Source: Escallonia rubra
Taxonomy: Eukaryota; Streptophyta; Magnoliopsida; Escalloniales; Escalloniaceae
DNA length: 64,000 bases
Reading direction: 5' to 3'
NCBI GenBank assembly: GCA_033065855.1
Contig: JAVXUO010002897.1
Location: forward strand, 62,001-126,000
The notes beneath the pieces were generated by a model. It was given only the letters and a program-made list of their open reading frames with translations, was not told the origin of the DNA and made no database searches. Positions within the stretch are counted from its first letter, which is position 1. Each line of letters begins with the position of its first letter. Below, piece by piece: positions 11,608 through 23,705 of the stretch. The position numbers and the translations under genes are program-made.

Positions 11608-12571
11608 GATGCAATTAAACCCAAAATGATTGTTTACTTATTTCACGACGAAAATGATTTAGTAACTGCTGTTATGAAGTAAAATGTGGTTTCTATATGT
11701 AACTGAGCCCAGCTGAAGGTATCATTATTACGCCAGCTCCCCATTTATTTTTAGCATTATTTTCTATTATGTCCTCTCAAAACCCAGTTTATGATGCAGA
11801 GCTCATAAGCTAATCCCCTGTTGTTAATGAATAAATCTTCAAATAAGGAAAGTACAACTTAGTTGATCGTATTAGACATTGAGCCCTAGGGCAAGTGGCT
11901 CCAGCAAACTGGATCATCGCAATCTAAAAAGGCAGTTGGCATTGATGATAACAATAATTATTGAGTAAGGCGGGTAAAAGAATTGGCTTGAGCTCATGAA
12001 ATCCCAAGGTTATGAAATTATGAGCACCTCAGTTAAGACTTAAGACACACACACACACACACAGAGACACAGACAAAACACATGTAGGCTTGCCTTCTGC
12101 TTTCACCCTCCATTCTTTTGATCGGTCCATCTTAAGCATGTCACTCCAGTCCATCTGACCCCCAGAATTCTTGTACGTCTAATATAATTACCCTCTTCAG
12201 AAGAACCACAGTTTTGGCCATTTTCTTCCTCTTTCTTTGTCAATAACCCGAACTTGGCAACTTTTTGGGGTGGGGATTGGGGAACTGGAGGATGATGAGA
12301 AACATTATGTACCTGCATTCATGGTTTTCATGATCACAAGTACTTCTCTCCCTGATATTCATTGTCGTTTATTATATCTACTGATGAGCTGTAGAGTGTA
12401 TGAAGTCCTAGAAATTAATCGCAATATCTAGTTCCTGAAACCTCTGATGCTATATGGTGGTAATATATTATCCTGTCATGATTAGCTTTTTGTCTGTTTG
12501 ACTTCCGCTGAATGTTCATGGAAGCTGTTGACAAGGCGCAACAAAAACTTATGGAGGGCATCAATCTACAG
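11608..12571 (+). other. Intron sequence upstream of the PPR exon
   Basis: After the target duplication GATGCAAT the sequence is AT-rich with a short (CA)n run at about 12046-12062. No PPR-coding segment is visible. The stretch ends in the acceptor CTACAG at 12571. Confidence 0.55.
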
Positions 12572-14532
12572 GTGCTGACTTTGATGGAAGAATATGGGGT
12601 CAAACCGGATGTGATAAGTTTTAGCACCATCATGAATGCTTGGAGCGCTGCAGGATATATGGATAAGTGCAGGGAAATCTTTGATGACATGGTGAAGGCT
12701 GGCATTGAACCTGATGTTCAAGCATACAGCATCCTAGCTAAAGGTTACGTGCGTGCACGGGAGCCTGAGAAGGCAGAAGAACTCCTAACTGCCATGGTAA
12801 AGTCAGGTTTCCGCCCAAATGTTGTGATATTCACTACTATTATCAGTGGCTGGTGCAGTGCCAAGAGAATGGATGATGCAATCCGGGCTTTTGATAAGAT
12901 GTGTGAATTTGGGATATCTCCCGATTTAAAGACTTTTGAAACTCTAATCTGGGGGTATGGAGAAGCAAAGCAGCTGTGGAAGGCAGAGGAAATGCTCCGA
13001 CTCATGAAAGAATTTAAAGTTGAGCCAGAGAAAAGTACTTTCCTGCTGATCGCAGAAGCCTGGCGTTCCATTGGATTAACTAAAGTGCCAAATAGAACTT
13101 CTGGTGCGGAGCAGGATTTCATTCCAGAGGTGCTAAATATATATCGAAATTAATAATTTTTTTTATTAGTAAAATAGCAACAACAAAAAAAAAGTGCATT
13201 TTTCGACAATACACAAAAAAATACGAAAAAGCATCCAAAAAGTCTTATTTTATTTCATGAGAGCTACTAAAGACTCTTTATAGTACAACAAAAGCAAATA
13301 CAAAATAAATATTTCAATATCTCAATGCTAACCAACTTCATTGCATATTTTATTCTTTTACTTTTTCAGTCATGTTTCATTATTGCGTTAACCTAATTTC
13401 AACCCACCATTCAACTAAATCACACATTCGATATCTCAATCCAATTGGGTCCCATCCTCCATCAATCTCAATATCTCAATGCTAAACATTAACCATAATC
13501 AATATCTCAACATTATACATAATCAATGCTAAACATTAATCATAATCAGTGCTCAACATTAACCATAATCAGTGCTCAACTTTATTCTTAATCAATGCTC
13601 AACATTATATATAATCAATTGATTCAATTCAATGCTCAAGAGTCAAGATTATCCATAATCCATTCCTAATTTCAGCTATGATACTAAAAAGATAACAAAC
13701 AAATTTTATAGAGATGGCAACTAGATCAAGTCAATGAAAGGTGAAATTAAAGTTTGGAAGTTGGAACATACTTGTCACCGACTCGCCGCCCGCCGCTCGC
13801 CGGAGTTCTTGGCCGCCGGTGGACTGTTGGAGAGTTGGAGTGAAGACCGGAGTCGCCATCGGCGTAGATCCTGGGTCAGTGGGTCGTCGCCGACTCACCG
13901 TCGGCGTAGATCTAGAAAACGAGATAGCACAGATCGTGTGGTCTTCGTGGGTTTGTCGCTGTGCTGTCGCGGTGCCGTCGTGAGTTCGTGGCTGCCGGAG
14001 TGAGGCACCGGCCGCGCCGTGAGAAGCTTAGTCGGTCGGTGTCTCGGTGAGAAGAGAGAGTCAGATCAGAGAGAGAGAGAGCCGAAGAAAGTGTGAAAAT
14101 TATGGAAAAAAAACTATATATAAAAATAAAATAAAAAAATTTCAAAATCTAAGGGGGGGCTATAGCACCCCCTCGTACAACAGTGGCTCCGCCCCTATGA
14201 AAGATCAGGTTATGATTCATGGTATGGACACTAAAGACGAGATACCAGTAGAGAGCTTAGCGGAACACTATCAGAAGCAAGCTAATCCTAGTCGGCTGAA
14301 GATACCGAGTGTAGTTGCAGGTGATCATAGTGGGTCAGCTGGTGTAACCAAAAGAAGCCGGATGGTGTTAAGAGAAGCTGAACTTTCATCTGAGAGCCTG
14401 TGGGCTGCTACAAAATCCATGCATCTTAGTTGCAGATTCGGAGCAAAAACGCCAGTCATTTCCCCCAAGCAGTCTCAAGGGCAGTTCTTTATGTACGGCC
14501 AGCTTGGATGTACACTGGTGTTCCTGAACTGA
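12572..14532 (+). CDS. Pentatricopeptide repeat (PPR) protein, 3' exons only
   Basis: Two exons are supported: 12572-13129 and 14209-14532 (stop 14530-14532), joined in phase 0 by a GT-AG intron. The first encodes a run of 35-residue P-type PPR motifs: four full repeats beginning [39 protein letters not shown] and [13 protein letters not shown], with flanking part-repeats. The second encodes a C-terminal tail with [13 protein letters not shown] and [12 protein letters not shown] proteins bind organellar RNA one base per repeat. The repeats resemble, from memory, Arabidopsis At5g21222/At5g25630-type proteins. The 5' exons are not in the window; the upstream intron holds the MULE and CACTA insertions, and the second intron holds transposon debris ending about 14 bases before the acceptor. 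The acceptor at 14209 has a weak pyrimidine tract, so expression of the last exon is uncertain. Confidence 0.85.
13130..14208. mobile_element. Transposon debris filling a PPR intron, with a hAT-like 3' end
   Basis: The right edge (about 14150-14195) reads GTGGCTCCGCCCCTA, matching the GGCTCCGCCCCTG end of the hAT MITE at 28552-29162. The matching 5' end was not found, so the element is truncated or composite. A segment at 13436-13483 is the reverse complement of a motif inside the CACTA element (3508-3535 and 3594-3622). A GC-rich core rich in CGCCG lies at 13770-13990. Confidence 0.55.
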
Positions 14533-15479
14533 AAAAGAAAGCAGGGATGCTGCTTTTTTTTTTTTTTTTAATTTCAAAGCAGACATGAGCTTGAAATGTT
14601 GATATAGCCAGGGGTTGAATCTCTGTTGTAGATGTGGTGGATGGAAGAGGGAAGTTGCATATATCTTGTAAATTATGAACTCAAGATTCCCTAGGGTCTA
14701 TAGTTTATGTAACACAATCAATTGCAATTCATGTAAACAACATTTTGTTTGTGTAATGGCCGACTGCACATACAACTTTTGTAAATCACTGAATCCTGCC
14801 TCTGCTTTAGCCTGATTTTCATTAGCTTCTGGAAATTAACCCCCAAGTTTTGCGCAGAAGAATGTCTTCGGATAAATATCACTTTTACAGCCCCAGATTT
14901 GTGTAATGTGGCATGTTCTGGAAACATCAGGCAGAGAAGATTCGGAAAGCGTCGCTAAGATTTCAAATCGTCGCTACAATACTAGCAACCAATGATAATT
15001 TTTATCAACGATTTTGAACTCTAAGCGAGGAACTGCAGTTGGGCCTCATTGGTTTTGCAATTTCTCAAGTTTGCTTTTTGTGTCAAATTAGGGAGATACT
15101 AGGCTGAAATTTTCAATTTCCCAATAAAATGATTTTTGGGATGTTCTTGCCAAAGTAGACACGCGTAACTCTAGGCGATTAACTCATAAAAGATCAGGGA
15201 GTGAAAGTGCAAATGCAATTAAAAGAAATCCGCGTTCCTTCCGATTCTGCATGAGGCCTACCAGAGCTAAATCCAGATGGGAACACAACTGGAAATCACC
15301 GCAACCTTTTGTGATGACGAGAGCTCGTGTACAAACAAAGTGAGACAGAGTTATATCTAATACAAACTACAGAATATTTGCATGAAATTGTGAGAAGGTG
15401 TTGTCTCGTCTTTATTGTGGAGTTCTGAATAATTGTAGCAGCCTAAAAACAAAGGGACACCATATATTCCCAAAAGAAA
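14533..15479 (+). other. PPR 3' UTR and intergenic DNA
   Basis: A poly-T run at about 14553-14569 and AT-rich sequence follow the PPR stop and are plausible 3' UTR to about 14935. At 14945-15000 are GTCGCTA-type repeats, perhaps remnants of another element. No gene is seen. Confidence 0.5.
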
Positions 15480-15880
15480 GGTGCTTTCTTTTTCAACTGA
15501 TTTACACGTTCTTGTAGAACCTCATGTTTCTTGGAGATTGCCTACTATCCTTTGTTGGTTTGTGCAGAAACATATAAATGGCAAAGTGTTTAAGAGCGAG
15601 GACATAGATGCTCTTGGCATGGCATTTCATTGCAGAGAAGAATTCTTTGTGGCGCAGGAGAGTAAGGACTCCTCGCCCACTTGCAATTCGTTTCTGTTGG
15701 AATCCTCCTCGTACTACTACTTTTAAGGCTGATTTTGATGGGGCTGTCTTTGCGGATGACAAGGCAAATAGGGCTCGTGTTCGGAGACGACAAAGGGACG
15801 ATTCCTAGTGGGTGTTTCAAAAAAATCATGGTGGAAGGAGACAGCCCGAATTCATCAAGGCGCATGACGAGGAAAATCTG
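15480..15880 (+). pseudogene. LINE-type RNase H fragment
   Basis: In shifting frames the translation resembles the start of the RNase H domain of plant LINE polyproteins: WNPPRTTTFKADFDGAVF followed by an ADDK segment, then in another frame GLVFGDDKGTIPSG. The NFDGA-like motif is the usual beginning of this domain. The fragment is short, frameshifted and isolated between the convergent PPR and rhomboid genes. It could alternatively be a captured host RNase H-like piece. Confidence 0.5.
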
Positions 15881-16145
15881 TCCAAGACTGGTCACATAGT
15901 CCGACCTGGTAAGACTGACAGAGGTCGTAGGTGTCTTACATCAGCATAAGTTGATAGCTATCAACTCCTTTTGCCAAGAAAACTACCTGGATCACTAAAA
16001 GTTCTAACTGAGATTCATTTTCACGAGTTGAACTGCAGCATCTTAAATACACTGGTATAACCCAATTCCATGGGCATGGTAGAAATCAAGCTGAATGAAT
16101 GCAATTCTAAAACTGATATAATGGTATGAAAAGTATGTAACCATG

Positions 16146-19100
16146 TCATTTTCTCTTTTGCAGGGTCGACTTGTCTTGTTCGGGAGGTTGCGAAGGAACT
16201 CTGCTCAGAAGCCAAACCAGGGCTACACCAATAAGCGCACCGGAGAGATGAGCTATGTGGTTTACATTCTGTATGGCATTGCCGCCACGGAAACCACCTG
16301 ACAAGCCTGTTGAAGCTTGGGCTGCTTCCATCACCTGGTATCACCAAAAATTATCCAGTGTGTATTTGCAGTAGCTCCACAGTGAGCCCAAGATAAGCAA
16401 ACATTAGAAAGCGCACGTTCAATATTTAGTACAACATCCAATGAGCTAATGCATATGCAGCCGTTGCTACAATTAATGAAGTCAATGAAGAAGTAGATGC
16501 ATGAGTGAGTTCAGAGCGACTATGAATCCAACAAAAATAACAAAACAAAAGTACATGAAGCTGAAAGAGAAGAAGGGGTGCAAGAGGGGGGATACATGAT
16601 ATACAGTACTTAAGATTGTGCAAGACGTCGGTTACATGCAGCATTAAAGGATCCTACATTTACTACCCCATAAAGATGTAATCGCTTGTATGCATGTTAG
16701 GCACATGTCAGCACCACCAGTCACATTTTACTGCATCTTTATTGGCATATCATCGCAAAAACAATACATTTATCTGTACTGACTTGGGCCCACCACATGG
16801 CAATCCCTTCCTCAAAGAGGCTGGCCAAGTAGGTACTTACGAGATCCTTGGCATGGTTTTTTATGGCTAATCTCAAACACTTAACTACTCGAAGTGGAAC
16901 GGGGTGCTAAAATCTCCCCTTCCTTTTGCCTAAGGTCCAACTTTAACCTTGTCACATAAGACCCATGAACTCCCTCTCTAGCCAATAGGGAGCTTAAGCA
17001 ACTCCTCCTAATTACCCAGACTTGCCGTCGTTTCCCCCAACCACCGGCACTGGATGGATAGCCCAGACCAAGCTTTCACATTCTAATACCATCTATAATG
17101 ACCGGGGTCCACAACCCCACCATAACGCAATTCCTCTCTTGAAAAGGCCAGCAAAGTAGGTACTTAGAGATCCGTGGCAGGGTCTTTTAAGGTTAACCCC
17201 AAGCAACAATGTATCCAATTTGGTACTGGGTGTAATAATATCTACCACATTACCAAACTCGGGATGCAATGTACCAACTTTGGAAGTACAATATGAACCA
17301 TTGCATAGACAAAACAGATCCAAAGGATCATAACAAGAAGTTTGAATTAATTACCAAAAATATAGAAAATTAAGACTGAAGGCTGTCAGCAACTGTTTTA
17401 AAGGTAATGGATCCAAAGGATCATAACAAAAAGTTTGAATTAATTACCAAAAATATAGAAAATTAAGACCGAAGGCTGTCAGCAACTGTTTTAAAGCTTT
17501 GCTACATAATACCATGTTATTTTCTCACTCAATGGTGAGTAGAAGGGGATAAAATTTTGTCATCACTCCCCCCCCCCCCCCCCCCCAACCCACAACCCCG
17601 AACCTCCTCCCTCCCCTCCCTTCCCTTACTACGTAAAGAAACTGTTTATAAAGGGGTCACAACTCTATATTGAAAATCGCGTCCCAATCTAACATGGGAA
17701 CTCGATCCCATCAGCTGGACAAAGATGCATGTAACAAGTGAGAGAGTACATGGAAATTAAGCCCTTTCTGACTCAATTCCTTGTTTCCTTCTTTTCTCAA
17801 GTTCTTAAAGCCTCCTTGTATGTTGCTAACTACCCTCATTGGGAGAACAAAGCTTATCAATGAGTGCCCAACCTCCCTCCCTCCCTTCCTCCCTCCCCAA
17901 TGCATAGCTGGTAGCCACATGATGTGACGAGTACAAAATAGCAATTTCACTGTCGGTTATGGTATTTTCAAGGAAAAAAAGTGTGTGCACCATAATTAAG
18001 TGTAAGAAATATGAATCAAATGGTAACAGTCTTTATGCATTTATTTATTCAAGCCACTCCCAGTCTTTGATTCTTCCAGGTACTTACGCTTCCCCGCCCC
18101 CATTCCCGCCCCCGGGCCCGCTTCATGCAACTAGGGTACATAATCTGGACCTCCCCATTGAAACTGTTGCATCACTGCCCCCCTTCGTGGTGTTAGAATA
18201 ACGGAGGCAAACAATGACACCACCAGCTTGCTTTCTAACAGTTATTTCAACACTAAACGAGTCAATGCCCTTTCTCATAGGCACATATATGCATGCATCT
18301 ACAGGTGTAGATTTATAAATACATTCCTGTGTACATCTATGTATGTTAATATACATGAATCCTAGGCCGTGAGCAGTGGGGAGTCTTCAAAACATTGATT
18401 TGAGTTTGAACCTCACAACGACTTAAAATAAGGAGGGCAACTCCGGAACACTTTGCATCAAATGCCAACAGCTAGTAAGTGTACCGGTTAGGAAATTGAA
18501 GTTAAAAGAAAAGGAGATCTGGACCGTCCACTAGGCGATGTGGACGGCCGGATCACAGCTGGGAAAATAAGGATTTTCCCAGCGCTGGATCTGGATCAGC
18601 CCCCATATACATATATGTTTATATGTGTAACCATTATGTTAAGAGACATAAATCTAAGCCGTGAGCAGTGGGAGTTTGATCTCTTCAACACATTGATCCG
18701 AGTTTGAACCTCACAATGACTTATATTTTAGGCCTTCTAAAAGTTTGCATCAGCAGATTTTGGCATGTCAGAGCAAACAATATTTGTTGATATGGTCATG
18801 TTATCACATAGAAAGCTGTAAAACAAAATGGTATCCCACTTTGTTTAATAGGGTTTCCATATGTTCAGCGAACACGAAAATCGTACCTTCTCTATAACAA
18901 ATTGGCCCAGTATAAGTACTTCGAGAATCTTTCTCCAGTCCCATGACATCTGCATAAGCAAAGCAATTAGCGCCGCGCATGACTTTTCAAATTCGCATTA
19001 GAGTGGGTATATTCAGTTACCTTCACAAGGACACTAATTGCAAAGAGCCCAAATACAGCACCAGAGGCTCCAACAGATACGGCATTTCTTGGGAGAACAA

Positions 19101-20848
19101 GCCATGAAACAAGGTTCGCTCCAGCACCTGTTAGTATGTAAGAAAGCCACAACGCGAAGTTTCCTTCGTCCTCTTCAACAAGCTTTCCTGTATGGTGAAA
19201 CAGGTAGCCTTTAAGTTCTAGATACAATCAACCAACCTGAATCCTGTTAGTAAACATCTAAAAAGAAGGTGAAGAATGGAAATCTTACCAAATATATACA
19301 GGAAGAAAAGGTTGCTAGACAGATGGTTCCTGTTAATTGCAAGAGAATACTTAATAGCAAACATCAAATGGAAAGAGTAAAGGCAATGAACAACGACATG
19401 CTAGCCTTTCGGCCAAGTATGTGCAGGGACAACTCTATGCAACCCAAGAATGAAAGGAGCCTGACCAGTTAGCATGGCAGAAAGTTGCAGTCACAAACTG
19501 GTACCACTGAGGCCAATTGTGGTATAAGTAGAAGGCTCTGATCCCTCGAACCTGAAAAAAGAGAGTTTTGCTAGGTTGACAATCTCGATAGCATGACACA
19601 ATCATATTGCTGAATTTTGTAATACACCATAATTTCTCATTAAAAGCGTATTTACTTTTATATGATATCAGGTGATCAGCTTTGAAGACGGAGAAAGGAA
19701 GTTACAGAAGAATTCATACGGCTCATTCATTTCTGATTTCCTTACATGCTAGTATTTTGTCTAACTCCAAAGTCTTCTTATCAAAGGATGTCTTTACTGG
19801 TGAAGCAAGAAATATCAGTAACCTCTGTAGCAATTTGATAGTTTAAAGGCTGCTTCTTTATCCTCCACAAAAAAAAAATTAAAATCCATTCCCCCCACTC
19901 CTCATTTCAGTAACCCACATTCCAACAAAAATGAAGAAAAGAGAAGGTCATCAACAACGATTTGAAACGCTTCGAAACCTGGAATAAGTGATCTGCAACG
20001 TATATTCCAATATTAAGGAGCAAAATCCAGAATATCCCGTTCACGCGCTTCTCAGGCTTCCTCCTTTCTTCTGGCTTCCCAAGTTCCAGCTGCGATATCA
20101 TATCTAAGAAATATATTTCAAATTGCTCAAGTATCCCTAGGAGAATGCAATACAACAAGCCATGCTTCACGCGGACTTTGATAAACGAGCTAGCAGAATT
20201 GACATTTTGATAACAAGTGACCTGGCTACAAAATGACGAAGAAGCACATATTACTCCGCTCATGTTCCAATTTGAAGGTACCATTCTACAATTGCTCGAG
20301 GTTAAAACACGTGGGGCAAGCATTTTGCCTGTACTCGATATCTTGTTCAACAAATGGACCACTAACATTTTGTAGGCACTTTGCTCCAAGTTCCAAGTAG
20401 TAAATCAAACGGCCGGCAAACAATACATACATGGAAAACTCAATACGAGCCAATACTAATGGCTAAGTACCAAGTGGGTATCAAAATTTTAGCATACCAA
20501 CTGTTTGAATTTAAGTTTCCAGTATAACGAACGCAATCAACTTCACGAATTAACCAGTATCGCGATACCCTGATACTGAAAACAAAAACGTGTGTGTGCA
20601 GATGTTATGAATGCATATTTCTCAAAACTACCATCAAATTCTACTTCGAATTATCCAAATGTTCAAATGCCTTAATCAAACAGGGGATATTCAGAGAGAG
20701 AGAGATAACCTGAATCGTTCAGCTTGGAAAGGAGGCGGGATAGAGAGATACGAACACGAGGAGTGGTGGGTCTTGTGTAGATTTGAGGGAGTTTCGGGGT
20801 GGGTTTTAGTTTGCAGGGAGGGGAAGAGAGAAACATGGCTATGGACAT
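16146..20848 (-). CDS. RBL11: RHOMBOID-like protein 11, chloroplastic (intramembrane serine protease)
   Basis: Eight exons on the minus strand: 20848-20710, 20328-20222, 20089-19979, 19551-19466, 19329-19289, 19187-19021, 18949-18887 and 16334-16146. All have GT-AG borders and matching phases, giving 300 residues. The first two exons encode a Ser/Pro/Arg-rich, poorly conserved leader consistent with a transit peptide. The membrane domain begins at KRVNGIFWILLLNIGIYVAD. The nucleophile is Ser203 in VGASGAVFGL and the partner is His267 in NHIAHLSGAL, so the Ser-His dyad is present. HANWNHLSSN is also conserved. The C-terminus ends soon after the last membrane segment. Arabidopsis RBL11 is a plastid envelope rhomboid of similar length. 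The second exon is the least certain and was chosen because it alone keeps the frame. ATG 20848 is used; a second Met lies four codons downstream. The last intron (about 2.55 kb) holds repeats. Confidence 0.92.
17317..17502. repeat. 93-bp tandem duplication in an RBL11 intron
   Basis: The unit starting GATCCAAAGGATCATAACAA at 17317 is repeated from 17410 with only a few substitutions. Confidence 0.93.
17568..17586. repeat. Poly-C run
   Basis: About 19 consecutive C residues lie in the last intron of RBL11, followed by more C-rich sequence. Confidence 0.95.
18364..18724. repeat. Direct repeat pair enclosing two hairpins
   Basis: A segment beginning GCCGTGAGCAGTGGG and containing GAGTTTGAACCTCACAA occurs at 18366-18425 and 18658-18722. 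Between the copies are two stems: CCGTCCAC/GTGGACGG (18524-18531/18540-18547) and a perfect 11-bp GCTGGGAAAAT stem (18558-18568/18573-18583). The hairpin pair resembles a small MITE, but borders were not resolved. Confidence 0.7.
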
Positions 20849-21696
20849 GGGCGTGAGTTTGCATAATGAAGAGGAAGAAGAAGAGTATGGTATCTGTGTT
20901 AAGAGCTGCTGATACATGTTTGGCCCTTCTTTACTTCTGTGTTCTCTTGCACCAACATTTATTTACCTCTCCCAAAAGTCTGTCACACAACTGGCGGATG
21001 GATTTGCTCACTGTTTGTTGGCTCAAAATCGTTGGCCTAAACCCCTCTAAAATAAAAACTTTTCTATTAATTCACTGTTATACTTTTAACACGTCACCAC
21101 TCTTATCGAAATTTCACGAGAATGTTGAGATTGCTTAACCTTTAAATAAATCTCTAAAAAGAAATGAATTATTACCGAACTTCTTCGTTGCACTTCTAAA
21201 ATTAATTCCATGATTGATGAGATGCTAAAATAAATAGAGTAGAGTCTTATCCGTCTTGAAAGATTTTGATGATACCTAATCTACAAATATATTTTGTGAT
21301 CTAGGAATTCGGATGATTCTTTCTTCTTTGAACTATGAAAGTATCAATTAGACCAACAACATGACTTTTAAATGAATCAATGAAGATCATTTTTCATTGC
21401 ACCGAGAAAGAATGGACCGGAGTTTCAAAAGACTCCCCAACATGAAATTGTTTTCGCTATCCAGACAGAAAAATATTCTAATTGTAAGAACTTAACAAGA
21501 TTCCCTTCTTTGTTTGTCTGATTTGGGGGAAAAGGTCCCATTGACTTCTTAAGCTTTCATGTCTGCAACCCAATTCATCTCATTCAAACAAGAATGACGG
21601 CAGTCCCAAAGAAGAACGATAAAGAAGCTACTTATTGAAACAATACACAATACCAATTAAAGTGCAAATTATCCAAAGAGGAATGCTTATACTAGT
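20849..21696. other. Upstream region of RBL11, no gene seen
   Basis: AT-rich sequence. The first few hundred bases should hold the RBL11 promoter, but I see no convincing TATA box at a fixed distance. Confidence 0.4.
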
Positions 21697-22002
21697 GTTG
21701 TCCGTAAAAAGCTGATGCCAAGGAAAGTGGGTTCGCAGTCGACGTGGAGGTGCCACAAAGAATGCAGTCCGAGTCAGATGCCAAGTATGTTGATGCAGGA
21801 CACAGCAAGGGTGGAACAAGGGCTTCCCAGACAGAGCCTGAGGGTGGCAGTGCTGCGAGGGCGATGGCGCAGGATGAATATACGACGACAGTCACAATCC
21901 GATGCTTAGGTCCAGAGTCAGGGTCCTATATGTTTCTCTCTCTAGGGTTCTAGAGTGAGAAAGTGAAAATGTGAGAGTCCCCCCCAAATGAATTCTCAAG
22001 AC

Positions 22003-22014
22003 CTCTATTTATAG
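22003..22014 (-). promoter_or_regulatory. TATA box of the probable solo LTR
   Basis: Minus strand CTATAAATAGAG is followed by CT-rich sequence ending in CACTCTAGAACCC, as in plant LTR promoters. Confidence 0.6.
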
Positions 22015-22404
22015 AGATTGAGACGATGATGTCATTAACCGACACGTGGCGCTCCCCGGAGTGACACGTCATCGGGGGGTCCACGGGTGCCGGTGTTCCA
22101 CGGACTGTCGGATCGCATATTCACCCGGCCTGCCCCGCACAACGTCGCTCTGTCTGTCTGGAGAGACTGGCTCCCATAGCGTCGGTGTGGCCAGAGAACC
22201 CCCTTAATCTAGCCTCCAATCCAAGCCCTTGCAGAGTCCCATAGGCCTGGCATCGGTGGAGAAGACTCGACGCCCAACTGCCAGGTGAACTAGGCGTGAT
22301 GCCCTCCGAAGACCTGCTCCCGTCTCGGAGTGACCCGGGGGTCATAGTCCCTAGGGGTGTCGACGCAAGCCCCCAGTGCCAGAGCACGTAGGCCAATCAT
22401 GCAG

Positions 22405-23036
22405 ACACCCTGGCGGAGATAGTGTCCCGGAGGAGTCGCCTATTCCGCAGGCCGAGGTAGCATCTCAGAGGAGCCGTCTACCTGGTCGACCAAGGTAGCA
22501 TCCCGGAGGATCCGTCTACCTGGCAGAAGGGGAGTCTTCGTGCCAGAGCACTTGGAGCTCCCTGGCAGAGATAGTGTCCCGGAGGTGTCGCCTATCCCCG
22601 CAGTGAGTCCTTGTGTCGGAGCACTCGGAACACGTCAAGGTAGCATCCCGGAGGAGCCGTCTACCTGGCGGAAGGGGAGTTGAAGAGCTCCCTGGCAGAG
22701 ATAGTGTCCCAGAGGAGTCGCCTATCCCCGCGGGTGAGTCCTTGTGCCGGAGCACTCGAAACACGTCAAGGTAGCATCCCGGAGGATCCGTCTACCTGGC
22801 GGAAGGGGAGTTGAAGAGCTCCCTGGCGGAGATAGTGTCCCGGAGGAGTCGCCTATCCCCGCGGGTGAGTCCTTGTGCCGGAGCACTCGGAGTGCGTTAA
22901 AGTAGCATCCCGCAGGAGCCGTCTACCCGACTGGCCAAGGTAGTATCCCGGAGGAGCTGTCTACCTAGCGGAAGGGGAGTTGAAGAGCTCCCTGGTGGAG
23001 ATAGTGTCCCGGAGGAGTCGCCTATCCCCGCAGGAT
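22405..23036. repeat. 130-170 bp tandem repeat, about 5 copies
   Basis: GATAGTGTCCCGGAGG recurs near 22419, 22570, 22700, 22830 and 23000, each copy followed by AGTCGCCTATCCCCGC or a close variant and then GTAGCATCCCGGAGG. It lies in the U3-like part of the probable solo LTR. Confidence 0.9.
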
Positions 23037-23354
23037 GTTACACACTCCGGAGAGTGGGTCAAAGCATGTTCCACGACCAAGGCAAGGTGTGCATGGTGTG
23101 GTGAATAAGTGTGGTGCCCGAGGGGCATGTAACATGATTGTGGCGCATGGGCACGATGAAGTGAGTATGGTGTCGTGGACACGGTAGTGTGACAGAGAGC
23201 CTGGGGGCACGGCTGTATCAGCGGTGCGGCGCACGGGCGCGGTTGAGTGTTGGAGTGCGGCGCCCGGACGCCGGCGACGGGGGTCACAGAGACGACATCC
23301 GAGCGACAGACGACTAGCGTCGTGGAGTTGGCGCACGGGCGACGTCTGGACGAC

Positions 23355-23520
23355 GGACGACGGGGTCGCGGAGTGACGTCCGGGCGACTGGGGTCGCGGA
23401 GTGACGTTCGGGCGACTGGGGTCGCGGAGTGACGTCCGGGCGACGGGGTCACGGAGTGAAGTCAGGGCGACGGGGTCGCGGAGTGATGTCTGGGCGACGG
23501 GGTCGCGGAGTGATGTATGG
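23355..23520. repeat. 28/29-bp minisatellite, about 6 copies
   Basis: The unit GGGTCGCGGAGTGACGTCCG plus GGCGACT repeats head to tail. More diverged copies reach back to about 23280. GC-rich frames on both strands are by-products. Confidence 0.9.
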
Positions 23521-23577
23521 TCCCTTGAAGAAAAGTGAAAATGCTAAGTATGGAAGCCAAAGGCCAACCCTTGGGGG

Positions 23578-23705
23578 AAGGACGAGGACGACCCCCAAGG
23601 GGAGGCCGAGGCCGACCCCAAGGGGGAGGCCAAGGCCGAGGCCGACCCCAAGGGGAAGGCCAAGGCCGAGGCCGACCCCAAGGGGAAGGCCAAGGCCGAC
23701 CTCCT
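23578..23705. repeat. 30-bp minisatellite, about 4 copies
   Basis: The unit GAGGCCGACCCCAAGGGGAA plus GGCCAAGGCC repeats, yielding spurious PRGRPRP-type frames. Confidence 0.9.

Noticed and set aside
13733-14202. Target duplication ATGAAAG around a complete hAT element in the PPR intron
   Set aside because: The left side lacks any CAGGGGCGGA-type end, so the seven-base match is probably chance.
22405-23036. CRISPR-like array
   Set aside because: The whole unit repeats with no unique spacers, and the genome is a plant.
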